Positions 52,113 to 61,069 of a DNA stretch of 64,000 nucleotides are shown piece after piece. Position 1 is the first letter of the stretch, and each line of letters begins with the position of its first letter. The position numbers were made by a program, and so were the translations under genes. A model generated the notes under the pieces. It ran no database searches. It saw only the letters and a program-made list of their open reading frames with translations, and was not told the DNA's origin. Origin of the DNA: JAJPHI01 sp035541875 (GTDB lineage: Bacteria; Desulfobacterota; Binatia; Binatales; Binataceae); assembly GCA_035541875.1 (NCBI GenBank), contig DATKML010000041.1, forward strand, positions 124,001 through 188,000, given 5' to 3'.

Positions 52113-53001
52113 ACACGAACTGCGTGCGCGCTTCGGAGCGCGGCTGCGGAGTAACTATCCGCTGGCCGAACTGACTTCGTTTCGTATCGGCGGCCCGGCG
52201 GATCTCTTCCTCATCGTGGAAGATGAGACCGAGCTTGCCGAGGCGGTTAGCGCGGCCAAGCGCAGCGATGTTGACTGCTTCTGCCTTGGATCTGGCACGA
52301 ATCTGCTTGTGAGTGATCGCGGTATGCGAGGTCTCGCGGTCAAGCTGGGCGAGGGCTTCGGGCGTATTGATATCAATGGTCTCGACGTTCACGCGGGAGC
52401 GGCAGCCCAGTTTGGTTACCTAGCTGAGACCACCGTTGAGCACGGACTTGCCGGTCTGGAGTTTGGCGAGGGAATTCCCGGAACGGTCGGCGGCGGCCTT
52501 GTCATGAACGCGGGAGCCTTCGGCGGCGAGATGGCGTCGGTGGTGCGGGTCGTACATGGCGTGAACGCGAACGGTGAGTCGGTGGCCCTCTCACCCGAAG
52601 CGATCGGCTTTGCTTATCGACGAACCTCGCTTCCGCCCCGCTTTATCATCACGCGCGTCGATTTCAGGCTTGCTCACGGCGATCGCGAGGCGCTCCGCGC
52701 ACGTGTGGCGGATATCCATGCCAAGCGCGCCCGCCGACAGCCCAACGGCGTGCCGAATGCCGGCTCGGTATTTAAGAATCCGCCGGGCAATTTTGCGGGC
52801 AAATTATTGGAGCAGGCCGGGCTCAAAGGTGAGCGTTGTGGTGGTGCGGCTTTTTCCGATCAGCATGCGAACTTTATCGTGAATCTGGGTGGCGCGCATG
52901 CCGAAGAAGTCAGGGTGTTGATGGAACTGGCGCAGGAACGGGTGCGCGCGAGCGCGGGTATCTCGCTTGAGCCGGAGGTCAAACTGGTCGGCGAGTGGTG
53001 A
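52099..53001 (+). CDS. murB: UDP-N-acetylenolpyruvoylglucosamine reductase MurB
   Basis: A 300-residue FAD enzyme: TSFRIGGPADLFLIV, GSGTNLLVSDRGMRG, GLEFGEGIPGTVGGGLVMNAG, and NAGSVFKNP with the catalytic Ser expected in type II MurB; the C-terminal Glu is in AGISLEPEVKLVG. It reduces the enolpyruvyl group to the lactyl of MurNAc. The frame is open upstream to 52039, but ATG 52099 with AGGGAG is a better start and overlaps murC by 14 nt. The ddl gene usual next to murB is not present; ftsQ comes next. Confidence 0.95.
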   Translation: MSALEHELRARFGARLRSNYPLAELTSFRIGGPADLFLIVEDETELAEAVSAAKRSDVDCFCLGSGTNLLVSDRGMRGLAVKLGEGFGRIDINGLDVHAGAAAQFGYLAETTVEHGLAGLEFGEGIPGTVGGGLVMNAGAFGGEMASVVRVVHGVNANGESVALSPEAIGFAYRRTSLPPRFIITRVDFRLAHGDREALRARVADIHAKRARRQPNGVPNAGSVFKNPPGNFAGKLLEQAGLKGERCGGAAFSDQHANFIVNLGGAHAEEVRVLMELAQERVRASAGISLEPEVKLVGEW

Positions 53002-53021
53002 TTGGCTGGGAGTAGGTTGCG

Positions 53022-53759
53022 GTGGCGGCGGCGAAGAACAAAAAGGCGAAAAAAGGATCAGAGTGGAGCTGGCGTCTGGCCGGTGTCGCGCTCTGTGCCT
53101 TTTTTAGCCTGGGCGTAGCCACCGGATTGAGTGGGAGTGGACGCCTCGTCTCCGATCGGGCCCAACTGCTGATGCGGCTCGGCTCCCTGATTAAGCGCTC
53201 ATCCTTTTCGACCGCATCGCCGGCGCCGCAAGCGCCGCGTCCGACGAGTAACGCGGTTGCGATGGTCAAGCGGGCCGATGGCTTTTATTCGCTCGACGCT
53301 GCTGGTGAGTTGCGCGGCCCGGTTTCACCAACTGCCGAAGGTGATATGCCGATTCTGAGCGGCGCCACGATCAGCAATGCGAATGGCGATCGCCTAGTCG
53401 ACTACGCTTCAGTTCTGGTGCGCTCCGAGGCAGCGCTAGGGGCCGAGATCTCGGAGATGCGTGTCGATCATGAGGGTGAGGCGGTGCTCTACCTCGACCG
53501 CCCCGCGATACCGATCACGATCGATCTCGATCATCCCGAAACGGAGATCGCCGAGGCTAATCGAATCCTGACGATTTGGCGCGGCCATCACGATTTGATT
53601 GCGGCGCTCGATATGACGGTTCCCGGACAAGGTGTCGCACGCCTGCGTCCGGCGGCGTTCGAAGCGATCAAACGAGCCAAGACTGCACACGTAGCGCCGG
53701 CGGTGAATGTACAGCCGGCGGATCGTCATACTATGCCTGAGGTCACCGCGAGCCGATGA
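53022..53759 (+). CDS. ftsQ: Cell division protein FtsQ-like, apparently without POTRA domain
   Basis: A 245-residue bitopic protein: basic cytoplasmic N-terminus (MAAAKNKKAKKGSE), one transmembrane helix (SWRLAGVALCAFFSLGVATG), a short Ala/Pro/Ser linker, then a beta-rich domain (AMVKRADGFYSLDAAGELRG, DMPILSGATISN) resembling the FtsQ/DivIB beta domain. The roughly 70-residue POTRA domain that normally follows the membrane helix is not recognisable. GTG start 20 nt after murB; overlaps ftsA by 4 nt. Identity rests on position and the beta-domain pattern. Confidence 0.75.
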   Translation: MAAAKNKKAKKGSEWSWRLAGVALCAFFSLGVATGLSGSGRLVSDRAQLLMRLGSLIKRSSFSTASPAPQAPRPTSNAVAMVKRADGFYSLDAAGELRGPVSPTAEGDMPILSGATISNANGDRLVDYASVLVRSEAALGAEISEMRVDHEGEAVLYLDRPAIPITIDLDHPETEIAEANRILTIWRGHHDLIAALDMTVPGQGVARLRPAAFEAIKRAKTAHVAPAVNVQPADRHTMPEVTASR

Positions 53760-54973
53760 AAAATATCCTCAGCGCAGTTGATGTTGGAACGAGCAAAGTT
53801 TGCGTCCTGATCGGCGAACTCGCCGCGGACGGATCGATCACGTTGCTGGGCCATGGGATCGCACCCTGCAACGGTTTGCGCAAGGGCGTGGTCGTTAATA
53901 TCGAGGCGACGGTCGAGGCTATCCGCGCTGCCGCCACAGAAGCGGAAACCACTGCCGGCGTGCGGATGGGCGCGGCGGTCGTCGGGATTGCAGGGGCGCA
54001 TATACGCGGCTTGAATAGCCACGGAATCGTGGCTGTTCGGGGTGGCGAAGTTGGTGGGCGCGACGTCGAGCGCGTAATCGATGCGGCCCGCGCTGTCGCG
54101 ATTCCGCTCGATCGGCAGGTACTGCATACGCTGCCGCAGCAATACGCCGTCGATGATCAGGAAGGTGTGTTCGAGCCTGTCGGGATGGCTGGAGTCAGGC
54201 TCGAAGCGCGAATCCATATTGTAACCGCGGCACAGAGCTACGCGCAGAACCTCGGCAAATGCTGTGAGCGCGCCTCGATCACCCCTTCGGAAATGGTATT
54301 TGAGCCGTTGGCGGCGGCCGATGCGGCGCTCTTCCCCGAGGAGCGAGAACTAGGTGTAGCGCTGATCGATATTGGTGGCGGCGCGACTGGCGTGATCGTG
54401 TTTCACAACGGCGCGGTGATGCATACCGCGGTGCTGCCGATCGGCGGGAATCATCTGACGAGCGATATCGCTGCCGGACTGCGTACACCACTCTCGGACG
54501 CCGAACGTATCAAGCTCGATTACGGCGTTGCGACCAATCTGGTCGTTGGCAACGACGAGATGGTTCAGGTTCCCGGCGTCGGTGGCCGCGATCCGCGTTC
54601 GATCCCACGCCATCTGCTGGGTGAGATTCTCGAACCGCGGATGGAAGAAATCTTCGCGATGGCGCAGCGCGAGCTGATCCGCTCGGGCGTCTTCGACAGC
54701 CTTGGTTCGGGTGTGGTGCTGGTCGGTGGTACCTCACTGCTCGAGGGTACGCAGGAACTCGCGGAGCGCATCTTCAATTTGCCGGTCCGGCGCGGCTTAC
54801 CGATCAACCTGAAAGGGCTGCCGGAAGTTCTAATGAAACCGATGTACACGACGGCAGCGGGTCTGCTGCTGCATGCCGCGGCGTCGGGAGTTATCGGCAA
54901 TGGTGCAGGAAAGAACAAACGCTGGGGACGACTGCGTAGTCGCGTCAGTGATTGGATGAGGGAATTTTTTTAG
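53756..54973 (+). CDS. ftsA: Cell division protein FtsA
   Basis: A 405-residue actin-fold protein. SAVDVGTSKVCVLIGELAADG, EMVFEPLAAADAAL, LIDIGGGATGVIVFHNGA, and VVLVGGTSLLEGTQELAERI are conserved; the C-terminal WGRLRSRVSDWMREFF fits the membrane-targeting amphipathic helix that tethers FtsZ. It anchors the Z-ring. Overlaps ftsQ by 4 nt and is followed by ftsZ after about 69 nt with its own strong Shine-Dalgarno. Confidence 0.97.
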   Translation: MKNILSAVDVGTSKVCVLIGELAADGSITLLGHGIAPCNGLRKGVVVNIEATVEAIRAAATEAETTAGVRMGAAVVGIAGAHIRGLNSHGIVAVRGGEVGGRDVERVIDAARAVAIPLDRQVLHTLPQQYAVDDQEGVFEPVGMAGVRLEARIHIVTAAQSYAQNLGKCCERASITPSEMVFEPLAAADAALFPEERELGVALIDIGGGATGVIVFHNGAVMHTAVLPIGGNHLTSDIAAGLRTPLSDAERIKLDYGVATNLVVGNDEMVQVPGVGGRDPRSIPRHLLGEILEPRMEEIFAMAQRELIRSGVFDSLGSGVVLVGGTSLLEGTQELAERIFNLPVRRGLPINLKGLPEVLMKPMYTTAAGLLLHAAASGVIGNGAGKNKRWGRLRSRVSDWMREFF

Positions 54974-55042
54974 GCCAAGTGATGAAGGGTCACGAGCAAA
55001 GTCTTTTAAAAATCTTGTCGGCGGGGCGGTGGAGGAATTTCA

Positions 55043-56356
55043 GTGATGATTGAGTTGATTGAAAATGCGGATCCGGGCGCTCGGATCAAGGTAATCGGCG
55101 CCGGCGGATGTGGTGGTAACGCGGTCAGCCATATGATCGCAGCGGGCTTACGCAACGTCGATTTCGTCTCGGTGAATACCGACGCGCAGGCGTTGCAAGC
55201 GAATGCCGCGCCGATGCGGATGCAGATTGGGCAGATGCTCACGCGCGGACGTGGTACCGGCGGTAATCCGGAGATTGGTCGCAAGGCGGCGCTTGAAGAT
55301 GAAGAGGCGCTGCGTGAAGTTCTGGCCGATGCCGAAATGGTTTTCGTCACCGCCGGCATGGGCGGCGGTACCGGTACCGGATCGGCTCCGGTTATCGCGC
55401 GTATCGCACGCGAAGCCGGAGCGCTAACTGTCGGTGTCGTTACAAAGCCCTTCCAGTTCGAGGGCCGTAAGCGCGCGTTGCAGGCGGAAGAGGGTCTGCG
55501 CGAACTGAAAAACGCTGTCGATACCCTGATAACGATTCCCAACCAGCGCCTCCTCTCCGTCGCGAGCCGCAATACCTCGCTGCGCGAGGCCTTCCAGAAG
55601 GCGGATGACGTGCTGCTGCAGGCAGTCCGAGGCATCTCCGAACTGGTCACGGTGCACGGCCTGATCAACCTCGATTTTGCTGACGTCCGCTCGATCATGG
55701 CCGAGATGGGCATGGCAATGATGGGTGCGGCGCGCGCAGCCGGAGAGAATCGGGCGCTCGAAGCGGCACAGCGTGCCATCTCCAGTCCGCTGCTCGAAGA
55801 CGTTTCGATCAAGGGAGCTCGCGGCTTGTTGATCAACGTCACCGGCGGCCCCGATATGTCGCTCTACGAAGTCAACGAAGCTGCGAGCCTAATCCAGGAA
55901 GAGGCTCACGAAGAAGCGAATATTATCTTCGGTGCTGTCATCGATGAGAAACTGGCGGACGAGATTCACGTCACTGTGATCGCGACCGGTTTCGGCGAGC
56001 GCGAGATGGAGCGTCATGCGGCGCGCTACACGCCATCGGGAACGCCGATCACTGCTCCCGTACAGGCGGCGGCAACCCGTCCGATGGAACCGATCCAGCC
56101 GCAACCGCAGCCGGCCTTTGTCATGCCCGCTGCGCCGCAACCGATGCCACCTCCTCCGCCTCCGCCAAATTCCGCGTTTGCGAATCGCCCGGTGCGCCGC
56201 CTCGGCATGATTGTCGATGATGCGACTTTGGATATTCCGGCGTTCAAGCGCAGAGCGGAAGAAGGACGAGGTCCGACCCGCCTCGGTCAGGCCGAGATGG
56301 TCGAGAGTGACGACAAGCTCGATATTCCGGCCTTCTTGCGCAAACAAGTCGATTAA
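55043..56356 (+). CDS. ftsZ: Cell division GTPase FtsZ with duplicated tail peptide
   Basis: A 437-residue tubulin-like GTPase: IKVIGAGGCGGNAVSHMI, signature GGGTGTGSAP, NFADVRSIM-type T7 loop (NLDFADVRSIMAEMG) and a Pro-rich linker (MPPPPPPPNSAFANR). The C-terminus has two LDIPAF copies: DATLDIPAFKRRAEEG and the terminal DDKLDIPAFLRKQVD. The last one matches the conserved FtsA/EzrA-type binding peptide. GGAGGAA at 55031 is well placed for GTG 55043 or ATG 55046. It is the last gene of the dcw cluster; a GC-rich hairpin follows. Confidence 0.97.
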   Translation: MMIELIENADPGARIKVIGAGGCGGNAVSHMIAAGLRNVDFVSVNTDAQALQANAAPMRMQIGQMLTRGRGTGGNPEIGRKAALEDEEALREVLADAEMVFVTAGMGGGTGTGSAPVIARIAREAGALTVGVVTKPFQFEGRKRALQAEEGLRELKNAVDTLITIPNQRLLSVASRNTSLREAFQKADDVLLQAVRGISELVTVHGLINLDFADVRSIMAEMGMAMMGAARAAGENRALEAAQRAISSPLLEDVSIKGARGLLINVTGGPDMSLYEVNEAASLIQEEAHEEANIIFGAVIDEKLADEIHVTVIATGFGEREMERHAARYTPSGTPITAPVQAAATRPMEPIQPQPQPAFVMPAAPQPMPPPPPPPNSAFANRPVRRLGMIVDDATLDIPAFKRRAEEGRGPTRLGQAEMVESDDKLDIPAFLRKQVD

Positions 56357-56362
56357 TCCCAA

Positions 56363-56391
56363 GCGGGGGGCGAGGATATCTCGCCTCCCGC
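56363..56391 (+). terminator. GC-rich hairpin after ftsZ
   Basis: GCGGGGGGCGAG (56363-56374) pairs with CTCGCCTCCCGC (56380-56391) with one G-T wobble and a GATAT loop. No T-run follows, so it may be a weak or factor-aided terminator. It ends the dcw cluster. Confidence 0.5.
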
Positions 56392-56489
56392 ACCGCAGCT
56401 CAAAACCGCACTCACGGTGCTCCGCTTCTCTCCCTTGAATGCTGCTCGTTCAGGCTATAGTTTCCCCTCTACCGTTATGGGGGAGAGCT

Positions 56490-57431
56490 TTGTCGTCAGA
56501 CACGACTCTTGAGTTCACGCTGGTAGTTGAGACCTTCAACTATCTCGAAGGAACCAGTCTCAACAGCGTTCGGGCCGCGTTGCAGGCCGCACTGGAATGC
56601 AAACAAGACGACCAGTGCGAAGTCGTTCTCGTTGACGTTACAGGGGACCCGAAAGTAGCTCGTCTGACCGAAGAGCAATTTCCCTCTGTACACTTTCTCA
56701 AGGCCACAGGTCTCGGCTACGACGAAGCGAAAGCGCTGGCGGCTCGCGAAGCGCTCGGCCGCTTCGTGGTTTATCTGGACTGCGATTGTTTGCCGGAGCC
56801 TGGATGGTTTGAGCGACTGACAGCGCCTCTCCAATCGGGAGAAGCGGCCGCCGTGGCTGGATTTCCATGGTACGGCGATGGCTACCTGACCAAGCTCAAG
56901 TGGCTGATGGACTTCGGCTTTATGCTGCCGCGGGCCAACCGCGAGCTCGGTTGTTATCCCTCGAATAACTCGGCTTTCGTTCGCGATCTTATCTTGCGGA
57001 TTCCCGAGCCTGACGGACCGATGCGATGCCGCTGTTACGCTCATTCGCAAGAGTTGGCTCGGCAATCGTTTCCCGTGCGACTCGTAGCCGACGCTGCGGT
57101 GAGGCACGAACCTCCGCCATTCTTTCGCGAGCGGATTCGGCAGGGCTACGACATGATCGCTGCTTGCTGGGTCGATCCGCAGCTGCCGGAAGCGCAATGG
57201 CTCCGCTTGGGCGTGCGCTCCGCGATCAAATACTATCGGCGCCGCGTGGCTCTCGACTGTCAGGCGCTGCGGTATCGCGAGGAGATTGAGCTGGGTGCCG
57301 TCGGCGCCGCGGTTGCGTATCCCTTACTCGCTTTGGCTCGACTCCTTGATGCAATCGGGATCGTCGGTGCGCTCGCCTTCGGTCCGCCTGTCCGCCGCTG
57401 GCTCGATCCAACATCGCAAGTGCATGCCTGA
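56490..57431 (+). CDS. Family 2-type glycosyltransferase
   Basis: About 313 residues from TTG 56490, which follows GGGGGAGAG at good distance; the frame is open upstream to 56439. GT-A pattern with ETFNYLEGTSLNSV, the DxD in VVYLDCDCLPEPGW, and a later C-terminal membrane-associated helix (GALAFGPPVRRWL). The donor and acceptor are unknown; a cell-surface polysaccharide role is likely. It overlaps the next glycosyltransferase by 8 nt. Confidence 0.85.
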   Translation: MSSDTTLEFTLVVETFNYLEGTSLNSVRAALQAALECKQDDQCEVVLVDVTGDPKVARLTEEQFPSVHFLKATGLGYDEAKALAAREALGRFVVYLDCDCLPEPGWFERLTAPLQSGEAAAVAGFPWYGDGYLTKLKWLMDFGFMLPRANRELGCYPSNNSAFVRDLILRIPEPDGPMRCRCYAHSQELARQSFPVRLVADAAVRHEPPPFFRERIRQGYDMIAACWVDPQLPEAQWLRLGVRSAIKYYRRRVALDCQALRYREEIELGAVGAAVAYPLLALARLLDAIGIVGALAFGPPVRRWLDPTSQVHA

Positions 57432-58401
57432 GCAGCCGCTAATCTCAGTCGTCATTCCGGTCTACAACGGCGCCAACTCGATCGGACGCGCCGTTGCGAG
57501 CGTGCTTGAGCAAAGCCTTACCAATTTCGAGATCATTGTGGTCGACGACGGCTCGACCGACTCGACCCGCGAGGCACTGCAACCCTTCGTCCCTCACCTT
57601 CGCCTTCTCGAACAGACCAACGCCGGTCCGGCCGCTGCACGCAACGCCGGTATCGCGATAGCGCGTGGCGAGTACATCGCGTTTCTCGATTCGGACGACG
57701 CGTGGCTGCCCGACAAACTGCAACTTCTAGTTGATGCTATCGAACGGAATCCTGCGGCGGTACTGGCATTCTCCGATGTTATACCGACGGATGATCACGG
57801 GCTTCCCCTTGCCGATTCGCTTATCGGCAGTCGCTTCGCGCACGCACCTTCAATGGAAGAGATGCTCGCATGCTGGTGGCCAATCTATCCGAGCGCAGTG
57901 TTGATCAAGCGGGCGACGGTGACCACTTGTGGCGGTTTCGACGAAGGCTTCGATCGTCCCGGTTACGAAGATCCTCTGCTTTGGCTCAAGGCTCGGCAAC
58001 TCGGCGAATTCGCCTATGTCGATCGTCCACTAACCTGCTATCGCCATTTGCGTGAGCAGGAACGGATGGCAAAATATGCGCCGGGAGTGCTGGTTTTCGC
58101 CGATCGCGTGCGGCGTCATTTCGGTGATGCGGGCGAGGTCTTGATTCGAGGCCTTTTCGATGCGCACGTCGGAATCCTGAGCAACGCTGGTCTCGCCGCG
58201 ATGGCGGAAGGCGATATGCGACGCGCTCGCGAAGCCTTCCGGTCCGTTCTGGTGTATTACCCTCGGCACACGCGAACGCTTTTACGGATCGCGCGAACGC
58301 TGCTGCCACTACCGCTCGTGAACGCGCTCAGCAGCAAACGACGCCGCGCACGCTGGGCAACCCAGCGTGCGCAATCAGTCGCCTTGAATGGTGAGATCTA
58401 A
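57424..58401 (+). CDS. Family 2 glycosyltransferase
   Basis: About 325 residues from ATG 57424 (MPEQPLISVVIPVYNG); the frame is open earlier to 57286, but that stretch shadows the previous gene. GT2 signatures: VVIPVYNGANSIGRAVAS, IIVVDDGSTDSTREAL and the DxD in LDSDDAWLPDKL. It probably acts in polysaccharide or lipid glycosylation. It is co-transcribed with the previous glycosyltransferase. A 12-bp stem hairpin (58346-58372) lies near the end of its coding sequence, close to the convergent pckG gene. Confidence 0.92.
   Translation: MPEQPLISVVIPVYNGANSIGRAVASVLEQSLTNFEIIVVDDGSTDSTREALQPFVPHLRLLEQTNAGPAAARNAGIAIARGEYIAFLDSDDAWLPDKLQLLVDAIERNPAAVLAFSDVIPTDDHGLPLADSLIGSRFAHAPSMEEMLACWWPIYPSAVLIKRATVTTCGGFDEGFDRPGYEDPLLWLKARQLGEFAYVDRPLTCYRHLREQERMAKYAPGVLVFADRVRRHFGDAGEVLIRGLFDAHVGILSNAGLAAMAEGDMRRAREAFRSVLVYYPRHTRTLLRIARTLLPLPLVNALSSKRRRARWATQRAQSVALNGEI
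58346..58372. repeat. 12-bp hairpin at the 3' end of the glycosyltransferase gene
   Basis: GCGCACGCTGGG (58346-58357) pairs with CCCAGCGTGCGC (58361-58372) with loop CAA. It is inside the coding region but near the convergent pckG stop. There is no T-run on either side, so it may protect or terminate transcripts only weakly. Confidence 0.4.
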
Positions 58402-58410
58402 GCTTTGTTG

Positions 58411-60261
58411 CTAGAGACGCTCTGACAGCTCGCGATGCTTGTCGAGCAATGCGCCGGGCAGCGAGGTTCCAATCTTGCGCAGGAACTCACCGGCCGATTC
58501 CATCTCGGGCTTCCATTCTTCCGGCCGCACCGCCAGCACTTGTTCCAGTTGATTCGGGGCAATTTCGAGACCGGTCAGATCGAGGTCGTTAGCCGCGGGA
58601 ACGATTCCCACCGGCGTCTGATGACCCTTCGCCTGACCGTCGATACGATCGAGCATCCACTTGAGTACTCGGAGATTCTCGCCGTAGCCCGGCCACAGGA
58701 AGTTGCCGTCGGCATCCTTGCGGAACCAGTTCACCATGAAAATACGCGGCGGATTCTTGATCTGCCCGCGCATCTTGAGCCAGTGGCCTAGATAGTCGCC
58801 GATGTTGTAGCCGCAGAACGGCAGCATCGCCATCGGATCACGCCGTACGATGCCCACCGCACCAGCCTGCGCCGCCGTGGTTTCGGAACCCATGATCGCG
58901 CCCATGAAGACGCCGTGCGTCCAATCGTTCGATTCGAGCACCAGCGGCATCGTGGTCGCCCGCCGTCCGCCGAACACGATCGCCGAAATCGGCACACCCT
59001 GCGGATCTTCGACCTGCGGCGACAGAGCCGGATTGTTGGTCATCGGCGCGGTGAAGCGGCTGTTCGGATGAGCCGCCTTTTCGCCGGAATCTTTCTGCCA
59101 CGGGCGTCCGCGCCAGTCGATAAGATTGGCGGGTGCCGGTACGTCCATCCCTTCCCACCAGATATCGCCGTCGGGCGTCATCGCGACGTTGGTGAAGAGC
59201 GAGTTGCGCGTCACCGAGTCCATCGCGTTCGGATTCGACTTGGCGCTGGTTCCCGGCGCGACGCCGAAATAGCCGTTCTCCGGATTGGTCGCCCACAAGC
59301 CGCCATCGGCACCGATACGCAGCCAGGCGATATCATCGCCGACCGTGAAAACCTTCCAGTCACCGAGGGCCTTGGGCGGCAGCAGCATTGCGAGATTCGT
59401 CTTGCCGCAGGCGCTCGGGAAAGCCGCCGCAATATAGCGCGTAACTCCGGCCGGATTGCGCAGGCCGACGATCAGCATATGCTCGGCGAACCAGCCCTCA
59501 TCGCGGCCGAGCCAGCTCGCGATACGCAGCGCAAAACACTTCTTGCTCAGCAGCGCGTTGCCGCCGTAGCCGCTTCCTACTGACCAAATCGTGTTGTCCT
59601 GCGGGAAGTGGCAGATGAAACGTTTCTTCGGATCGAGATCCAGCGTGCAATGCACGCCACGATTGAAGCCGTCGCTGGTGCCGAGCATCTCAAGCGCCGC
59701 GCGACCCATCCGCGTCATGATACGCATGCTGAGGACGACGTAGATGCTATCGGTGATTTCGACACCGACCTTGGCAAACGGCGATCCCAGCGGGCCCATT
59801 ACGTACGGGATGACGTACATGGTGCGGCCACGCATCGAGTCTTTAAGAAGAGCGCCGAGCTTGCTGTACGCCTCGTCCGGCGCCATCCAGTTGTTGGTGA
59901 CGCCCGCATCTTCCTTTTTCGGTGTGCAGACGAAGGTGACGTCTTCGGTACGCGCTACGTCGTTCGGGTTCGAGCGATGTAGATAGCATCCGGGGCGCTT
60001 GCTTTCGCTCAGCGGGATCAGCACTCCCGCAGCAACCGCCTCGTTCGTCAAACCCGCGCGCTCGGCCTCGGAGCCATCGCACCAGACGATTCGGTCGGGA
60101 TTGGTGAGTCGAGCGGTTTCAGCAACCCAATCAGTCAGGGCGCGATTCTGTGTCAGCAATTTATCGTTGGCTTCGATACTCAATGCGGGGAAGCTCCGTC
60201 CGTATTCCGGTCCCTGGACTGGATTAACCGCAACCAAAATCCTGCGGGATTGCCGGTTCAT
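58411..60261 (-). CDS. pckG: Phosphoenolpyruvate carboxykinase (GTP)
   Basis: A 616-residue GTP-dependent PEPCK. Kinase-1 P-loop FPSACGKTNLAMLL with FTVGDDIAWLRIGADGGLW, the PNAMDSVTRNSLFTN segment, the N-terminal VWCDGSEAE and a late NWFRKDADGNFLWPGYGEN segment. It interconverts oxaloacetate and PEP in gluconeogenesis or anaplerosis. It is convergent with the glycosyltransferase gene. Its upstream gap holds a 10-bp direct repeat (60301 and 60332). Confidence 0.97.
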   Translation of the reverse strand: MNRQSRRILVAVNPVQGPEYGRSFPALSIEANDKLLTQNRALTDWVAETARLTNPDRIVWCDGSEAERAGLTNEAVAAGVLIPLSESKRPGCYLHRSNPNDVARTEDVTFVCTPKKEDAGVTNNWMAPDEAYSKLGALLKDSMRGRTMYVIPYVMGPLGSPFAKVGVEITDSIYVVLSMRIMTRMGRAALEMLGTSDGFNRGVHCTLDLDPKKRFICHFPQDNTIWSVGSGYGGNALLSKKCFALRIASWLGRDEGWFAEHMLIVGLRNPAGVTRYIAAAFPSACGKTNLAMLLPPKALGDWKVFTVGDDIAWLRIGADGGLWATNPENGYFGVAPGTSAKSNPNAMDSVTRNSLFTNVAMTPDGDIWWEGMDVPAPANLIDWRGRPWQKDSGEKAAHPNSRFTAPMTNNPALSPQVEDPQGVPISAIVFGGRRATTMPLVLESNDWTHGVFMGAIMGSETTAAQAGAVGIVRRDPMAMLPFCGYNIGDYLGHWLKMRGQIKNPPRIFMVNWFRKDADGNFLWPGYGENLRVLKWMLDRIDGQAKGHQTPVGIVPAANDLDLTGLEIAPNQLEQVLAVRPEEWKPEMESAGEFLRKIGTSLPGALLDKHRELSERL

Positions 60262-60300
60262 GGGGAGGTTATCATGAAAACCCCCGCTTTTCGAGAGCTC

Positions 60301-60341
60301 AATATTAGCGATTCTGAGGGTCTACGTTTTAAATATTAGCG
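60301..60341. promoter_or_regulatory. Direct repeat upstream of pckG
   Basis: AATATTAGCG occurs at 60301-60310 and again at 60332-60341 (31 bp apart, about three helical turns). On the minus strand it reads CGCTAATATT and could hold -10-like sequence or a regulator site for pckG, whose start is at 60261. The gap between pckG and the upstream TetR is 85 nt. Confidence 0.35.
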
Positions 60342-60346
60342 GGACT

Positions 60347-60982
60347 TCAAGAACTCGGGTTGGCGGTTTGGAGAAAACGCCCCTCGATTATCGACGCGAT
60401 CTCCTGCCAATAAGTCTCCTTTTCGGTGTGCAGGAGGATTCCGGTACCGCTGGCCCATCCCGAACAGAGCATATGCACGGCTTCGATCACGCTGTTCACG
60501 TCGGCGAAGGTCATCAGTCCCTGATCGCGTCCCCGCTCGAGCACGTTCCCCAGGGCGGAAAGATAAGGTTCGAGGATTTGATTGAGGGGCGCGCGATATT
60601 GCTGGCGCCGTCCGAGGTAACGCACCTCGTGATTGAGCACCGCGAAGGCTTCGCGATAGCGATCGATTACGTCCAGAGCGGCGCGCATGATACCGAGCAG
60701 CTCCCGACGCGGATCGCCCTCAGCCTTCTGGCGGATTTCGGGAAAGGATTCCGCCAACTCCCCGACCATCGATTCGGCCAGCAGCAGCAGAATCTCATCC
60801 TTGCTACGCAGGTAGAGGTAGATCGATCCCGCCGCTATCCCAGCCTCGACCGCAATCTCTTTTACCGTCGCCTGATGGAACGACTTGCTTGCCAGAACAC
60901 GGCAAGCCGCCAGAAAGATCTGACGGCGTCGAATCGCCGCCAGCGCTTCATCCTGATTTGGCGATTTGACGTTCTCATCCAT
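60347..60982 (-). CDS. TetR/AcrR family transcriptional regulator
   Basis: A 211-residue protein with an N-terminal HTH (IRRRQIFLAACRVLASKSF, VKEIAVEAGIAAGSIYLYL) and a helical C-terminal domain with DRYREAFAVLNHEVRYLGRR. It resembles TetR repressors of fatty-acid metabolism (FadR-like). It is divergent from the MFS gene across an 87-bp gap and co-directional with pckG. It may control either or both. Confidence 0.92.
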   Translation of the reverse strand: MDENVKSPNQDEALAAIRRRQIFLAACRVLASKSFHQATVKEIAVEAGIAAGSIYLYLRSKDEILLLLAESMVGELAESFPEIRQKAEGDPRRELLGIMRAALDVIDRYREAFAVLNHEVRYLGRRQQYRAPLNQILEPYLSALGNVLERGRDQGLMTFADVNSVIEAVHMLCSGWASGTGILLHTEKETYWQEIASIIEGRFLQTANPSS

Positions 60983-61069
60983 TAACGCTCAGCATAAGCG
61001 ATTATCACTCGGAAAATCCATTAGCTGTTCGATTTCTCGGTTCTCATATGCTTCAACCAGTAGAAAATT

